Source: Enterobacter asburiae
GTDB lineage: Bacteria > Pseudomonadota > Gammaproteobacteria > Enterobacterales > Enterobacteriaceae
Assembly: GCA_011754535.1 (NCBI GenBank)
Contig: JAAQVN010000001.1
Span: 682,001-746,000, forward strand
Direction: 5' to 3'
DNA length: 64,000 bases
The notes under the pieces are model-generated. The model had not been told where the DNA came from, made no database searches, and saw only the letters and a list, made by a program, of their open reading frames with translations. A program made the position numbers and the translations under genes. Below, one piece after another: positions 55,922 to 64,000 of the stretch. Each line of letters starts with the position of its first letter. Position 1 is the stretch's first letter.

Positions 55922-58384
55922 ATGCGAGTGTTGAAGTTCGGCGGTACATCAGTGGCAAATGCAGAACGCTTTCTGCGTGTTGCCGATATCCTGGAGAGCA
56001 ACGCCAGGCAGGGGCAGGTTGCGACCGTCCTCTCTGCCCCGGCAAAAATCACAAACCATCTGGTGGCGATGATTGAAAAGACCATCGGTGGCCAGGATGC
56101 ACTCCCGAACATCAGCGACGCAGAGCGTATCTTCGCTGAGCTGCTGCAGGGGCTGGCAGAGGCACAGCATGGTTTCCCGCTCGCGCAGCTGAAGTCTTTC
56201 GTTGAGCAGGAGTTTGCTCAGATCAAACATGTGCTGCACGGCATCAGCCTGCTGGGCCAATGCCCGGACAGCGTCAACGCGGCGCTGATCTGCCGGGGCG
56301 AAAAACTCTCCATCGCCATCATGGCGGGCGTGCTGGAAGCGCGCGGCCATAGCGTGACCGTTATCAACCCGGTTGAGAAACTGCTGGCGGTGGGTCACTA
56401 CCTCGAATCTACCGTTGATATTGCCGAATCAACCCGCCGTATCGCCGCGAGCAAAATCCCCGCTGACCACATGATCCTGATGGCAGGCTTCACTGCCGGA
56501 AATGAGAAGGGTGAACTGGTGGTGCTGGGCCGCAATGGCTCCGACTACTCTGCCGCCGTGCTGGCCGCCTGTTTACGCGCGGACTGTTGTGAGATCTGGA
56601 CTGACGTCGACGGCGTCTATACCTGCGACCCGCGCCAGGTGCCGGACGCCAGGCTGCTGAAGTCGATGTCGTATCAGGAAGCGATGGAGCTTTCTTACTT
56701 CGGCGCCAAAGTGCTTCACCCGCGTACCATCTCCCCGATTGCCCAGTTCCAGATCCCTTGCCTGATTAAAAACACCGGTAACCCACAGGCGCCAGGCACG
56801 CTGATTGGTGCCAGCAGCGATGAAGATGGCCTGCCGGTGAAAGGTATTTCCAACCTGAACAATATGGCGATGTTCAGCGTCTCCGGTCCCGGGATGAAGG
56901 GGATGGTCGGCATGGCGGCGCGCGTTTTTGCGGCCATGTCACGCAACGGTATCTCGGTGGTGCTGATCACCCAGTCCTCTTCCGAGTACAGCATCAGCTT
57001 CTGCGTGCCGCAGGTCGACTGTCTGCGCGCCCGCCGCGCGCTGGAAGAAGAGTTCTACCTGGAGTTAAAAGAGGAACTGCTGGAGCCGCTCTCCATTCAG
57101 GAGCGCCTGGCCGTGATCTCTGTGGTCGGTGACGGTATGCGCACTCTGCGCGGTATCTCCGCCAAATTCTTTGCCGCGCTGGCGCGGGCCAATATCAATA
57201 TCGTGGCGATTGCTCAGGGCTCGTCCGAGCGTTCAATTTCCGTTGTTGTGGATAACGACGATGCGACCACCGGCGTTCGCGTGGTGCACCAGATGCTGTT
57301 CAACACCGATCAGGTGATCGAGCTGTTCCTGATTGGCGTAGGAGGCGTCGGTGGCGCATTGCTGGAGCAGGTGAAGCGCCAGCAGGAGTGGCTTAAGAAA
57401 AAACATATCGACCTGCGCGTCTGCGGTATCGCTAACTCCAGAGCGCTGCTGACCAACGTCCACGGTCTTAACCTGGAAAACTGGCAGGCGGAGCTGGAGG
57501 AGGCGAAAGAGCCGTTCAACCTGGGGCGCCTGATCCGTCTGGTGAAAGAGTATCACCTGCTTAACCCGGTGATCGTTGACTGTACCTCAAACCAGGCTGT
57601 GGCCGACCAGTACGCCGACTTCCTGCGCGAAGGCTTCCACGTGGTGACGCCGAACAAAAAGGCCAACACCTCGTCGATGGATTACTATCACCAGATGCGT
57701 CTGGCGGCGAGCAAGTCGCGCCGCAAGTTCCTGTACGACACTAACGTCGGTGCCGGCCTGCCGGTTATCGAAAATCTGCAAAACCTGCTGAACGCGGGCG
57801 ACGAACTGCAGCGTTTCTCCGGCATTCTCTCCGGCTCCCTGTCGTTTATTTTCGGCAAGCTGGATGAGGGCATGAGTCTCTCGGAAGCCACCCGTGCCGC
57901 GCGCGAGCTGGGCTATACCGAGCCGGACCCGCGTGACGATCTCTCCGGTATGGACGTGGCGCGTAAGCTGCTGATCCTGGTGCGTGAAACGGGGCGCGAG
58001 CTTGAGCTTTCCGATATCGTGATTGAACCCGTGTTGCCAGCCGAGTTTGACAGCAGCGGCGATGCCAGCACCTTTATGGCGAATTTGCCCCAGCTTGACG
58101 ACGCTTTTGCCGCGCGAGTGGCGAAAGCCCGTGATGAAGGTAAGGTATTGCGCTATGTTGGCAACATTGAAGAAGATGGCGTGTGCCGGGTGAAGATTGC
58201 CGAAGTGGATGGCAACGACCCGCTGTACAAAGTTAAAAACGGCGAAAACGCCCTCGCGTTTTACAGCCACTATTATCAGCCATTGCCGCTGGTGCTTCGC
58301 GGCTATGGCGCAGGGAACGATGTTACGGCGGCGGGTGTGTTTGCCGATCTGCTGCGTACCCTGTCATGGAAGTTAGGAGTTTAA
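55922..58384 (+). CDS. thrA: Bifunctional aspartokinase I / homoserine dehydrogenase I
   Basis: 820 aa, equal to E. coli ThrA. It catalyses the first and third steps of threonine biosynthesis and is inhibited by threonine. The aspartokinase domain starts [17 protein letters not shown], with [16 protein letters not shown] and [13 protein letters not shown]. Two ACT-type regulatory domains lie at about 320-460 ([31 protein letters not shown]). The homoserine dehydrogenase part has NAD-binding [29 protein letters not shown] and VTPNKKAN. The ribosome site is AAAGGAAACGAGG. thrB starts one base after the stop. Confidence 0.98.
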   Translation: MRVLKFGGTSVANAERFLRVADILESNARQGQVATVLSAPAKITNHLVAMIEKTIGGQDALPNISDAERIFAELLQGLAEAQHGFPLAQLKSFVEQEFAQIKHVLHGISLLGQCPDSVNAALICRGEKLSIAIMAGVLEARGHSVTVINPVEKLLAVGHYLESTVDIAESTRRIAASKIPADHMILMAGFTAGNEKGELVVLGRNGSDYSAAVLAACLRADCCEIWTDVDGVYTCDPRQVPDARLLKSMSYQEAMELSYFGAKVLHPRTISPIAQFQIPCLIKNTGNPQAPGTLIGASSDEDGLPVKGISNLNNMAMFSVSGPGMKGMVGMAARVFAAMSRNGISVVLITQSSSEYSISFCVPQVDCLRARRALEEEFYLELKEELLEPLSIQERLAVISVVGDGMRTLRGISAKFFAALARANINIVAIAQGSSERSISVVVDNDDATTGVRVVHQMLFNTDQVIELFLIGVGGVGGALLEQVKRQQEWLKKKHIDLRVCGIANSRALLTNVHGLNLENWQAELEEAKEPFNLGRLIRLVKEYHLLNPVIVDCTSNQAVADQYADFLREGFHVVTPNKKANTSSMDYYHQMRLAASKSRRKFLYDTNVGAGLPVIENLQNLLNAGDELQRFSGILSGSLSFIFGKLDEGMSLSEATRAARELGYTEPDPRDDLSGMDVARKLLILVRETGRELELSDIVIEPVLPAEFDSSGDASTFMANLPQLDDAFAARVAKARDEGKVLRYVGNIEEDGVCRVKIAEVDGNDPLYKVKNGENALAFYSHYYQPLPLVLRGYGAGNDVTAAGVFADLLRTLSWKLGV

Positions 58385-58385
58385 C

Positions 58386-59315
58386 ATGGTCAAAGTTTAT
58401 GCCCCGGCTTCCAGCGCCAATATGAGCGTCGGATTTGACGTGCTGGGTGCGGCGGTGACGCCGGTAGATGGTTCGCTGCTGGGCGATACGGTCACGGTTG
58501 AAGCGGCAGAGAGCTTCAGCTTGAATAACGTGGGCCGCTTTGCCAGCAAGCTGCCGTCTGAGCCGCGCGAGAATATCGTCTATCAGTGCTGGGAACGCTT
58601 CTGTCAGGAGATCGGCAAAAATGTGCCGGTCGCCATGACGCTGGAAAAAAGTATGCCGATTGGCTCGGGCCTGGGCTCCAGCGCCTGTTCGGTGGTTGCC
58701 GCACTGGTGGCGATGAACGAGCACTGCGGTAAGCCGCTGAATAACAGCCGTCTGCTGGGGCTGATGGGCGAGCTCGAAGGACGCATCTCCGGCAGTATTC
58801 ATTACGATAACGTGGCGCCGTGCTTCCTCGGCGGCATGCAGCTGATGATCGAAGAAAATGGCATCATCAGCCAGCAGGTGCCAGGGTTTGATGAGTGGCT
58901 ATGGGTGCTGGCGTATCCGGGCATTAAGGTCTCTACCGCGGAAGCGCGTGCGATCCTGCCTGCGCAGTATCGTCGTCAGGACTGCATCGCCCACGGGCGT
59001 CATCTGGCGGGCTTTATCCACGCCTGCTACACCCGTCAGCCGCAGCTGGCGGCGAAGCTAATGAAGGACGTCATTGCCGAGCCGTACCGCACGAAGCTGC
59101 TGCCCGGCTTTAACGAGGCGCGACAGGCTTCAATGGATATCGGCGCGCAGGCGTGCGGCATCTCCGGCTCTGGCCCGACGCTGTTCGCCCTGTGCGATAA
59201 GCCAGACACCGCGCAGCGCGTGGCGGACTGGCTCTCTAAACACTACCTGCAAAATCAGGAAGGCTTTGTTCATATTTGCCGTCTGGACACGGCTGGCGCA
59301 CGAGTACTGGGATAA
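58386..59315 (+). CDS. thrB: Homoserine kinase
   Basis: 309 aa (E. coli 310). GHMP-kinase superfamily: N-terminal [23 protein letters not shown]-binding loop [20 protein letters not shown], and C-terminal [21 protein letters not shown] motif ([15 protein letters not shown]). It phosphorylates homoserine for ThrC. Start 1 nt after thrA, stop 3 nt before thrC, so the three are translated in close coupling. Confidence 0.98.
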   Translation: MVKVYAPASSANMSVGFDVLGAAVTPVDGSLLGDTVTVEAAESFSLNNVGRFASKLPSEPRENIVYQCWERFCQEIGKNVPVAMTLEKSMPIGSGLGSSACSVVAALVAMNEHCGKPLNNSRLLGLMGELEGRISGSIHYDNVAPCFLGGMQLMIEENGIISQQVPGFDEWLWVLAYPGIKVSTAEARAILPAQYRRQDCIAHGRHLAGFIHACYTRQPQLAAKLMKDVIAEPYRTKLLPGFNEARQASMDIGAQACGISGSGPTLFALCDKPDTAQRVADWLSKHYLQNQEGFVHICRLDTAGARVLG

Positions 59316-59318
59316 TTA

Positions 59319-60605
59319 ATGAAACTCTACAACCTTAAAGATCATAACGAGCAGGTCAGCTTCGCGCAGGCGGTGACTCAGGGGCTGGGCAAAAACCAGG
59401 GGCTGTTTTTCCCGCATGACCTGCCGGAATTTCAGCTGACCGAGATTGATGAACTGCTGAAGCAGGATTTTGTCACCCGCAGCACCAAAATTCTTTCTGC
59501 GTTTATCGGCGACGAAATCCCGCAGGAGCTGCTGGAAGAGCGCGTGCGCGCGGCGTTTGCTTTCCCGGCTCCGGTTAAGCAGGTGGAGCCTGACGTTGGC
59601 TGTCTGGAGCTGTTCCACGGCCCGACCCTGGCGTTTAAAGATTTCGGCGGCCGCTTTATGGCGCAGATGCTGACCCACATCAGCGGCGACAAACCGGTGA
59701 CCATCCTGACCGCCACCTCCGGCGATACCGGCGCGGCGGTGGCGCACGCGTTCTATGGCCTGAAAAACGTCCGCGTGGTGATCCTCTATCCAAAAGGCAA
59801 GATCAGCCCGCTGCAGGAAAAACTGTTCTGCACCCTCGGCGGCAACATTGAAACCGTGGCGATCGACGGCGATTTCGATGCCTGCCAGGCGCTGGTCAAG
59901 CAGGCGTTCGATGATGAAGAGCTGAAGGCCGCGCTGGGGCTGAACTCGGCGAACTCCATCAATATCAGCCGTCTGCTGGCGCAGATCTGCTACTACTTCG
60001 AAGCGGTGGCGCAGCTGCCGCAGGAAGCGCGCAATCAGCTGGTAGTTTCCGTACCAAGCGGTAACTTTGGTGACCTGACGGCGGGCCTGCTGGCGAAATC
60101 TCTGGGGCTGCCGGTCAAACGCTTTATCGCTGCTACCAACGCCAACGACACCGTGCCGCGCTTCCTGAAAGACGGCAAATGGGCTCCTAACGCCACGCAG
60201 GCCACGCTTTCCAATGCCATGGACGTGTCACAGCCGAACAACTGGCCGCGCGTGGAAGAGCTGTTCCGCCGTAAGATCTGGCGTCTGGGTGACCTGGGCT
60301 ACGCCGCGGTGACGGACGAAACCACCAAAGCCACCATGCGCGAGCTGAAGGCGGTGGGGTACACCTCTGAGCCGCACGCGGCAATTGCCTACCGCGCGCT
60401 TCGCGACCAGCTTAACCCGGGTGAATATGGCCTGTTCCTGGGCACCGCGCATCCGGCGAAGTTCAAAGAGAGCGTGGAAGCGATCCTGGGCGAAACGCTG
60501 CCGCTGCCGAAAGAGCTGGCCGAGCGTGCTGACCTGCCGCTGCTGTCTCATGAGCTGCCGGCGGACTTTGCGGCGCTGCGTAAGTTGATGATGACGCGCG
60601 CGTGA
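59319..60605 (+). CDS. thrC: Threonine synthase
   Basis: 428 aa as in E. coli. PLP enzyme converting O-phosphohomoserine to threonine. The PLP Lys lies in GPTLAFKDFGGRFMAQML. The phosphate and PLP loops include TILTATSGDTGAAVAHAF and VVSVPSGNFGDLTAGLLA. The C-terminal part has TSEPHAAIAYRAL and LGTAHPAKFKESV. Last gene of thrLABC. A REP element and terminator follow. Confidence 0.98.
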   Translation: MKLYNLKDHNEQVSFAQAVTQGLGKNQGLFFPHDLPEFQLTEIDELLKQDFVTRSTKILSAFIGDEIPQELLEERVRAAFAFPAPVKQVEPDVGCLELFHGPTLAFKDFGGRFMAQMLTHISGDKPVTILTATSGDTGAAVAHAFYGLKNVRVVILYPKGKISPLQEKLFCTLGGNIETVAIDGDFDACQALVKQAFDDEELKAALGLNSANSINISRLLAQICYYFEAVAQLPQEARNQLVVSVPSGNFGDLTAGLLAKSLGLPVKRFIAATNANDTVPRFLKDGKWAPNATQATLSNAMDVSQPNNWPRVEELFRRKIWRLGDLGYAAVTDETTKATMRELKAVGYTSEPHAAIAYRALRDQLNPGEYGLFLGTAHPAKFKESVEAILGETLPLPKELAERADLPLLSHELPADFAALRKLMMTRA

Positions 60606-60610
60606 TTGTG

Positions 60611-60647
60611 TTGCCCGGTGGCGGCTACGCCTTACCGGGCCTGCAAC
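60611..60647. repeat. REP element after thrC
   Basis: TTGCCCGGTGGCGGCTACGC then CTTACCGGGCCTGCAAC: the classical REP hairpin. Lies 6 nt after thrC and before the terminator. Confidence 0.8.
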
Positions 60648-60694
60648 GACCGCGACCACCGTCCGGGACCGGACTGGAAACACCATTAACGCAA

Positions 60695-60720
60695 AACCCC
60701 GCCAGCAGGCGGGGTTGTGT
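60695..60720. terminator. Terminator between thrC and yaaA
   Basis: 9-bp stem AACCCCGCC / GGCGGGGTT, AGCA loop, then TGTGTTTT. A-rich upstream side makes it suitable for the converging yaaA as well. Confidence 0.82.
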
Positions 60721-60721
60721 T

Positions 60722-61495
60722 TTACTGCTCGTGACGCTTAAACACCAGTTCGCCTTTCCCCGACGCCTCTTCGTCAAAGAAATACCCTTCACTGTTAAAC
60801 CCGGTCAGCTGCTCCGGCTTCGTCAGGCGGTTCTGAATGATGTAGCGGCTCATCAGGCCACGCGCTTTTTTGGCGTAGAAGCTGATGACCTTGAACTTGC
60901 CGTTCTTCTCATCAAGGAAGACCGGCTTAACGATCTCCGCGTTCAGCTTTTTCGGTTTCACCGACTTGTAGTACTCATCGGATGCCAGGTTAACCACCAC
61001 GTTATCGCCCTGAGCGTGCAGCGCCGCGTTCAGCTTGTCGGTGATGATGTCTCCCCAGAAATGGTACAGGTCTTTGCCTTTGGCGTTTTCCAGGCGAATC
61101 CCCATCTCCAGACGATATGGCTGCATCAGATCCAGCGGGCGCAGCACGCCATACAGACCCGACAGCATGCGCAGATGCTGCTGGGCAAAATCAAAGTCGG
61201 CTTCGCTAAAATCTTCCGCCTGCAGGCCGGTGTAGACATCGCCCTTAAACGCCAGGAGCGCCTGGCGCGCGTTGGCGGGGGTGAAATCCGGGTGCCACTC
61301 ATGGAATCGGGTCGCGTTAAGGTCTGCCAGCTTGTCGCTGATGCTCATCAGCGAGGCGATTTGCGGCGCCGAGAGCTTACGCGCTTCGCGGATCAGCTGT
61401 TGCGAGTAGTCCAGCAGTTCTGGCTGGGTATAACGCTCGGTGGCGAGCGGGCTCTGGTAGTCGAGCGTTTTTGCAGGTGAAATCAGAATCAGCAT
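60722..61495 (-). CDS. yaaA: YaaA, peroxide stress resistance protein (DUF328)
   Basis: 257 aa (E. coli YaaA 258). [20 protein letters not shown] start, helix-rich core, [40 protein letters not shown] and [21 protein letters not shown]. coli YaaA is OxyR-controlled and lowers free iron during hydrogen peroxide stress; it has a DNA-binding fold (helix-hairpin-helix). Same role is inferred by orthology. No OxyR site was identified. Convergent with thrC. Confidence 0.95.
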   Translation of the reverse strand: MLILISPAKTLDYQSPLATERYTQPELLDYSQQLIREARKLSAPQIASLMSISDKLADLNATRFHEWHPDFTPANARQALLAFKGDVYTGLQAEDFSEADFDFAQQHLRMLSGLYGVLRPLDLMQPYRLEMGIRLENAKGKDLYHFWGDIITDKLNAALHAQGDNVVVNLASDEYYKSVKPKKLNAEIVKPVFLDEKNGKFKVISFYAKKARGLMSRYIIQNRLTKPEQLTGFNSEGYFFDEEASGKGELVFKRHEQ

Positions 61496-61561
61496 ATCCA
61501 GTCCTTGCAGGAAATTTAGAGCGACTTTAACAAAAAATCGCCCTGAATTGATCGATAGCTG

Positions 61562-62992
61562 TTATCGCCGGGGCAAATCATCCCAGGTGCCGGGGGCGAG
61601 TTGTGACTGAATTTCGGGATAGCGTGCGGCATCAAAAACCGGGGGGACGCCCAACTTGCGCTGGCGCAGATAATCCCTGGCAATAAGGTTCACAACGGGC
61701 GAGAGCAGCAGGATCGCCGTCAGGTTAGTGATTGCCATTAGCGCCATAATGACATCAGCCAACTGCCAGACCAGCGGCATATTCAGAAGGGAGCCCGCGA
61801 TCACCATCAGTATCACGCCCAGGCGAAGCAAGAGGATGGCCGGACGAGAGTCGAATTTCAGGAAGATGAGGTTGTTTTCGGCGTACAGGTAATTCACCAC
61901 AATCGAGCTGAAGGCGAATAGCATCAGAATGAGCGAGACAAATCCTGCCCCCCAGCCTCCGGTAAGATTCACCAGCGCCTGCTGGAGAAATTGGATCCCG
62001 ACGGCGTCCGAGGTATGGGGTACCGGGCCGGCCAGCAGGAGGATCATGGCGCTGGCGGAACAGATAATAACGGTATCCATAAAAACGCCTATCATCTGCA
62101 CGATACCCTGTGCTGCCGGGTGTGGCGGCCAGGAAGAGGCGGCCGCGGCGGCGTTGGGAGTGGAGCCCATTCCGGCTTCATTGGAGAACATACCTCGCTG
62201 AAAACCTGCCATCAGCGCCTGGCTCAGGGTGTAACCCAGGGCGCCAGACGCGACCTCGCGCCAGCCAAAGGCGCTTTTAAAGATGGTCGCAATCACGCCC
62301 GGAACCTGGTCGGCATGCAGCGCAGCGACGACCAGACTCGCGGCAACCCAGAGCAGCGCCATGATGGGAACCAGCCACTGCATCAGACGGGCGACGCCTT
62401 TGATGCCGGCAGAAATGGTGAGCAACACAAAGAGGGCTAAAACGATGCCGGTGATCCACTCCGGGCAGGAGAAGGTATAGCGCAGGGCATGGGCGACGGA
62501 GTTTGACTGCACGGTATTAAAGATTAGGCCGTACGCGAGAAGTAAAAAAAGCGAGAACAGAACGCCCATCCATCGCATTCCTAAGCCACGCGCCATATAC
62601 CAGGCCGGACCGCCGCGAAACTGCCCGTTTCTGTCTTTCTCTTTGTAAAGCTGCGCCAGTGAGCTTTCGGCAAAAGAGGTAGCCATTCCGAGAAGCGCCG
62701 TGACCCACATCCAGAACACCGCGCCTGGCCCACCGGCGCTGATGGCCAGCGCAACGCCCGCCAGATTACCGCTGCCAAGGCGTGCCGCCAGGCTGGTACA
62801 GAGCACCTGGAACGACGTTAATCCCCCCGGCTGGGGCGTGACGCTGTTTTTCAGACTTCTGCCAAACTTGCGGATATAACGAAACTGGATAAACCCACTG
62901 CGTAGCGTAAACCAGATACCTGCTCCCAGAAGCAGGTAGATCATTATCGAACCCCAGAGGACTTCGTTAATAAAGAAAAAGAAATCAGGCAT
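61562..62992 (-). CDS. yaaJ: AGCS-family sodium:alanine/glycine symporter YaaJ
   Basis: 476 aa from ATG 62992 (MPDFFFFINEVLWGSIMIYL), equal to the E. coli length; the ATG at 63016 would add eight residues. About ten to eleven membrane helices. Family signature: GGLTSFQVLCTSLAARLGSG, NLAGVALAISAGGPGAVFWM. Also ECSLAQLY-like AESSLAQLYKEKDRNGQFRG, FSNEAGMGSTPNAAAAASSW and LFAFSSIVVNYLYAENNLI. It imports small neutral amino acids with Na+. Divergent from talB, with 262 bases between starts. Confidence 0.95.
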   Translation of the reverse strand: MPDFFFFINEVLWGSIMIYLLLGAGIWFTLRSGFIQFRYIRKFGRSLKNSVTPQPGGLTSFQVLCTSLAARLGSGNLAGVALAISAGGPGAVFWMWVTALLGMATSFAESSLAQLYKEKDRNGQFRGGPAWYMARGLGMRWMGVLFSLFLLLAYGLIFNTVQSNSVAHALRYTFSCPEWITGIVLALFVLLTISAGIKGVARLMQWLVPIMALLWVAASLVVAALHADQVPGVIATIFKSAFGWREVASGALGYTLSQALMAGFQRGMFSNEAGMGSTPNAAAAASSWPPHPAAQGIVQMIGVFMDTVIICSASAMILLLAGPVPHTSDAVGIQFLQQALVNLTGGWGAGFVSLILMLFAFSSIVVNYLYAENNLIFLKFDSRPAILLLRLGVILMVIAGSLLNMPLVWQLADVIMALMAITNLTAILLLSPVVNLIARDYLRQRKLGVPPVFDAARYPEIQSQLAPGTWDDLPRR

Positions 62993-63254
62993 TAACGTCC
63001 CTCTTGTTGATGCCAATGTGAATATGTAAGCGCTACCACTGATTGGGCATGCTGTTGCTTAGCAGCCTGTTAATATTCTGAGTTTATCATACTCTGCCTA
63101 AGCGCACTGTCTGCGGTTGCGCTACCCCTCCGTCGTGTTATCATCAGGGCAGACCGGTTACATCCCCCTAACAAGTAAACCTGTCATTTTTCCGCTGCAG
63201 GCATGCTGTCGGTAGCGTGAATTATCCAGGGCACGTTAAAAGAGAAACACTATC
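62993..63254. other. Promoter region between yaaJ and talB
   Basis: 262 bases without a gene. Contains the divergent promoters. The talB leader is about 100 nt with AAAAGAGAAACAC before the start. No specific operator recognised. Confidence 0.4.
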
Positions 63255-64000
63255 ATGACGGATAAATTGACCTCCCTTCGTCAGTTCACCACTGTCGTAG
63301 CTGACACCGGAGATATCGCGGCAATGAAGCTGTACCAGCCGCAGGATGCCACAACTAACCCTTCTCTGATCCTTAACGCCGCACAGATCCCTGAGTATCG
63401 CAAACTGATTGACGAGGCTGTGACCTGGGCGAAAGCACAGAGCAATGACCGCGCGCAGCAGGTTGTGGATGCTACTGATAAACTGGCAGTGAACATCGGT
63501 CTGGAAATTCTGAAGCTGGTTCCGGGCCGTATCTCTACCGAAGTGGATGCACGTCTCTCCTACGACACCGAAGCGTCAATCGCGAAAGCAAAACGCCTGA
63601 TCAAACTGTACAACGATGCGGGTATCAGCAATGACCGTATCCTGATCAAACTGGCGTCGACCTGGCAGGGCATTCGCGCTGCTGAGCAGCTGGAAAAAGA
63701 AGGCATCAACTGTAACCTGACCCTGCTGTTCTCCTTCGCACAGGCACGTGCGTGTGCGGAAGCAGGCGTGTACCTGATTTCTCCGTTCGTGGGCCGTATT
63801 CTGGACTGGTACAAAGCCAACACCGATAAGAAAGAGTACGCACCGGCTGAAGATCCAGGCGTGATTTCTGTGACTGAAATCTACGAATACTACAAACAGC
63901 ATGGCTATGAGACTGTGGTTATGGGCGCAAGCTTCCGTAACGTCGGTGAAATCATCGAGCTGGCTGGCTGTGACCGCCTGACCATCGCGCCTGCGCTGCT
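63255..64000 (+). CDS. talB: Transaldolase B, C-terminus cut by window edge
   Basis: 248 of about 317 residues are visible, open to the window end. Class I transaldolase of the pentose phosphate pathway, moving a dihydroxyacetone unit between sedoheptulose-7-phosphate and glyceraldehyde-3-phosphate. Schiff-base K132 lies in [14 protein letters not shown]. Catalytic D17 lies in TTVVADTGD, and E96 region is in [13 protein letters not shown]-terminal [20 protein letters not shown] matches the E. coli protein. Codon use is that of a highly expressed gene. Confidence 0.97.
   Translation, partial: MTDKLTSLRQFTTVVADTGDIAAMKLYQPQDATTNPSLILNAAQIPEYRKLIDEAVTWAKAQSNDRAQQVVDATDKLAVNIGLEILKLVPGRISTEVDARLSYDTEASIAKAKRLIKLYNDAGISNDRILIKLASTWQGIRAAEQLEKEGINCNLTLLFSFAQARACAEAGVYLISPFVGRILDWYKANTDKKEYAPAEDPGVISVTEIYEYYKQHGYETVVMGASFRNVGEIIELAGCDRLTIAPAL

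Overview
The window is a chromosomal segment of an enteric gammaproteobacterium, most like the Enterobacter cloacae complex or Lelliottia. It follows the Escherichia coli K-12 gene order from opgB through dnaC-dnaT, yjjBP, yjjQ-bglJ, fhuF, the tRNA-Leu cluster, rsmC-holD-rimI-yjjG-prfC-osmY, yjjUVWI, deoCABD, lplA, serB-radA-nadR, ettA, slt, trpR, creABCD, arcA, thrLABC and yaaA-yaaJ to talB. This block spans the conventional zero point of the K-12 map. Protein lengths match the K-12 orthologues almost exactly. No phage, transposase, integrase, CRISPR array or rRNA was seen.

Layout: (1) 1-6102 is an accessory block on the minus strand. A stand-alone EAL protein and a LuxR-type regulator precede a minimal archaic (Csu-like) chaperone-usher pilus: SCPU subunit, chaperone, usher, two-domain tip protein. 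A CadC-like winged-helix gene follows and is cut by the window edge. (2) 6283-13781 holds opgB, yjjA, dnaC, dnaT, then an inserted ohr-ohrR-tetR module, then yjjB-yjjP. (3) 14193-20265 is a mosaic: yjjQ, a bglJ broken by one in-frame stop, a YbaK-like deacylase, an orphan PTS EIIC with a LacI-type double operator and a small upstream ORF, fhuF, an inserted diguanylate cyclase, and Fur-controlled yjjZ. (4) Three tRNA-Leu(CAG) genes, one with a 1-nt deletion, are followed by translation and replication genes (rsmC, holD, rimI, prfC), osmY and ytjA. (5) 26464-35227 carries yjjU, yjjV, the orphan glycyl-radical enzyme pair yjjI/yjjW and the deoCABD nucleoside operon, with its CRP and DeoR sites readable. 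(6) 35313-49257 has lplA, ytjB, serB-radA-nadR, an inserted alcohol dehydrogenase/LysR pair, ettA, slt, trpR, yjjX, gpmB and rob. (7) 49469-64000 has creABCD, arcA with yjjY in its leader, yjtD, thrLABC, yaaA, yaaJ and a partial talB.

Working groups: the pilus block pairs surface fibre assembly with a probable c-di-GMP phosphodiesterase. ohr/ohrR form a peroxide switch with two matching operators. deoCABD degrades deoxynucleosides to central metabolites. creBC drives creD through a cre tag inside creC. thrLABC is attenuated by a Thr/Ile-rich leader peptide.

Two families of dispersed intergenic repeats are visible. One is the classical REP/PU type. The other is a 46-nt GTGCGGCCTGATGCCC-type hairpin, and two of its copies extend into an 86-88-bp composite that also carries the same terminator stem.

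I did not find a convincing wholly new defence or mobile system. The best leads are the pilus operon with its own EAL and HTH genes, the uncharacterised YjjI/YjjW radical enzyme embedded in deo regulation, the orphan EIIC with its upstream small ORF, and the composite REP-terminator element. All product names rest on my reading of the sequence and on memory of family members; no database search was run.
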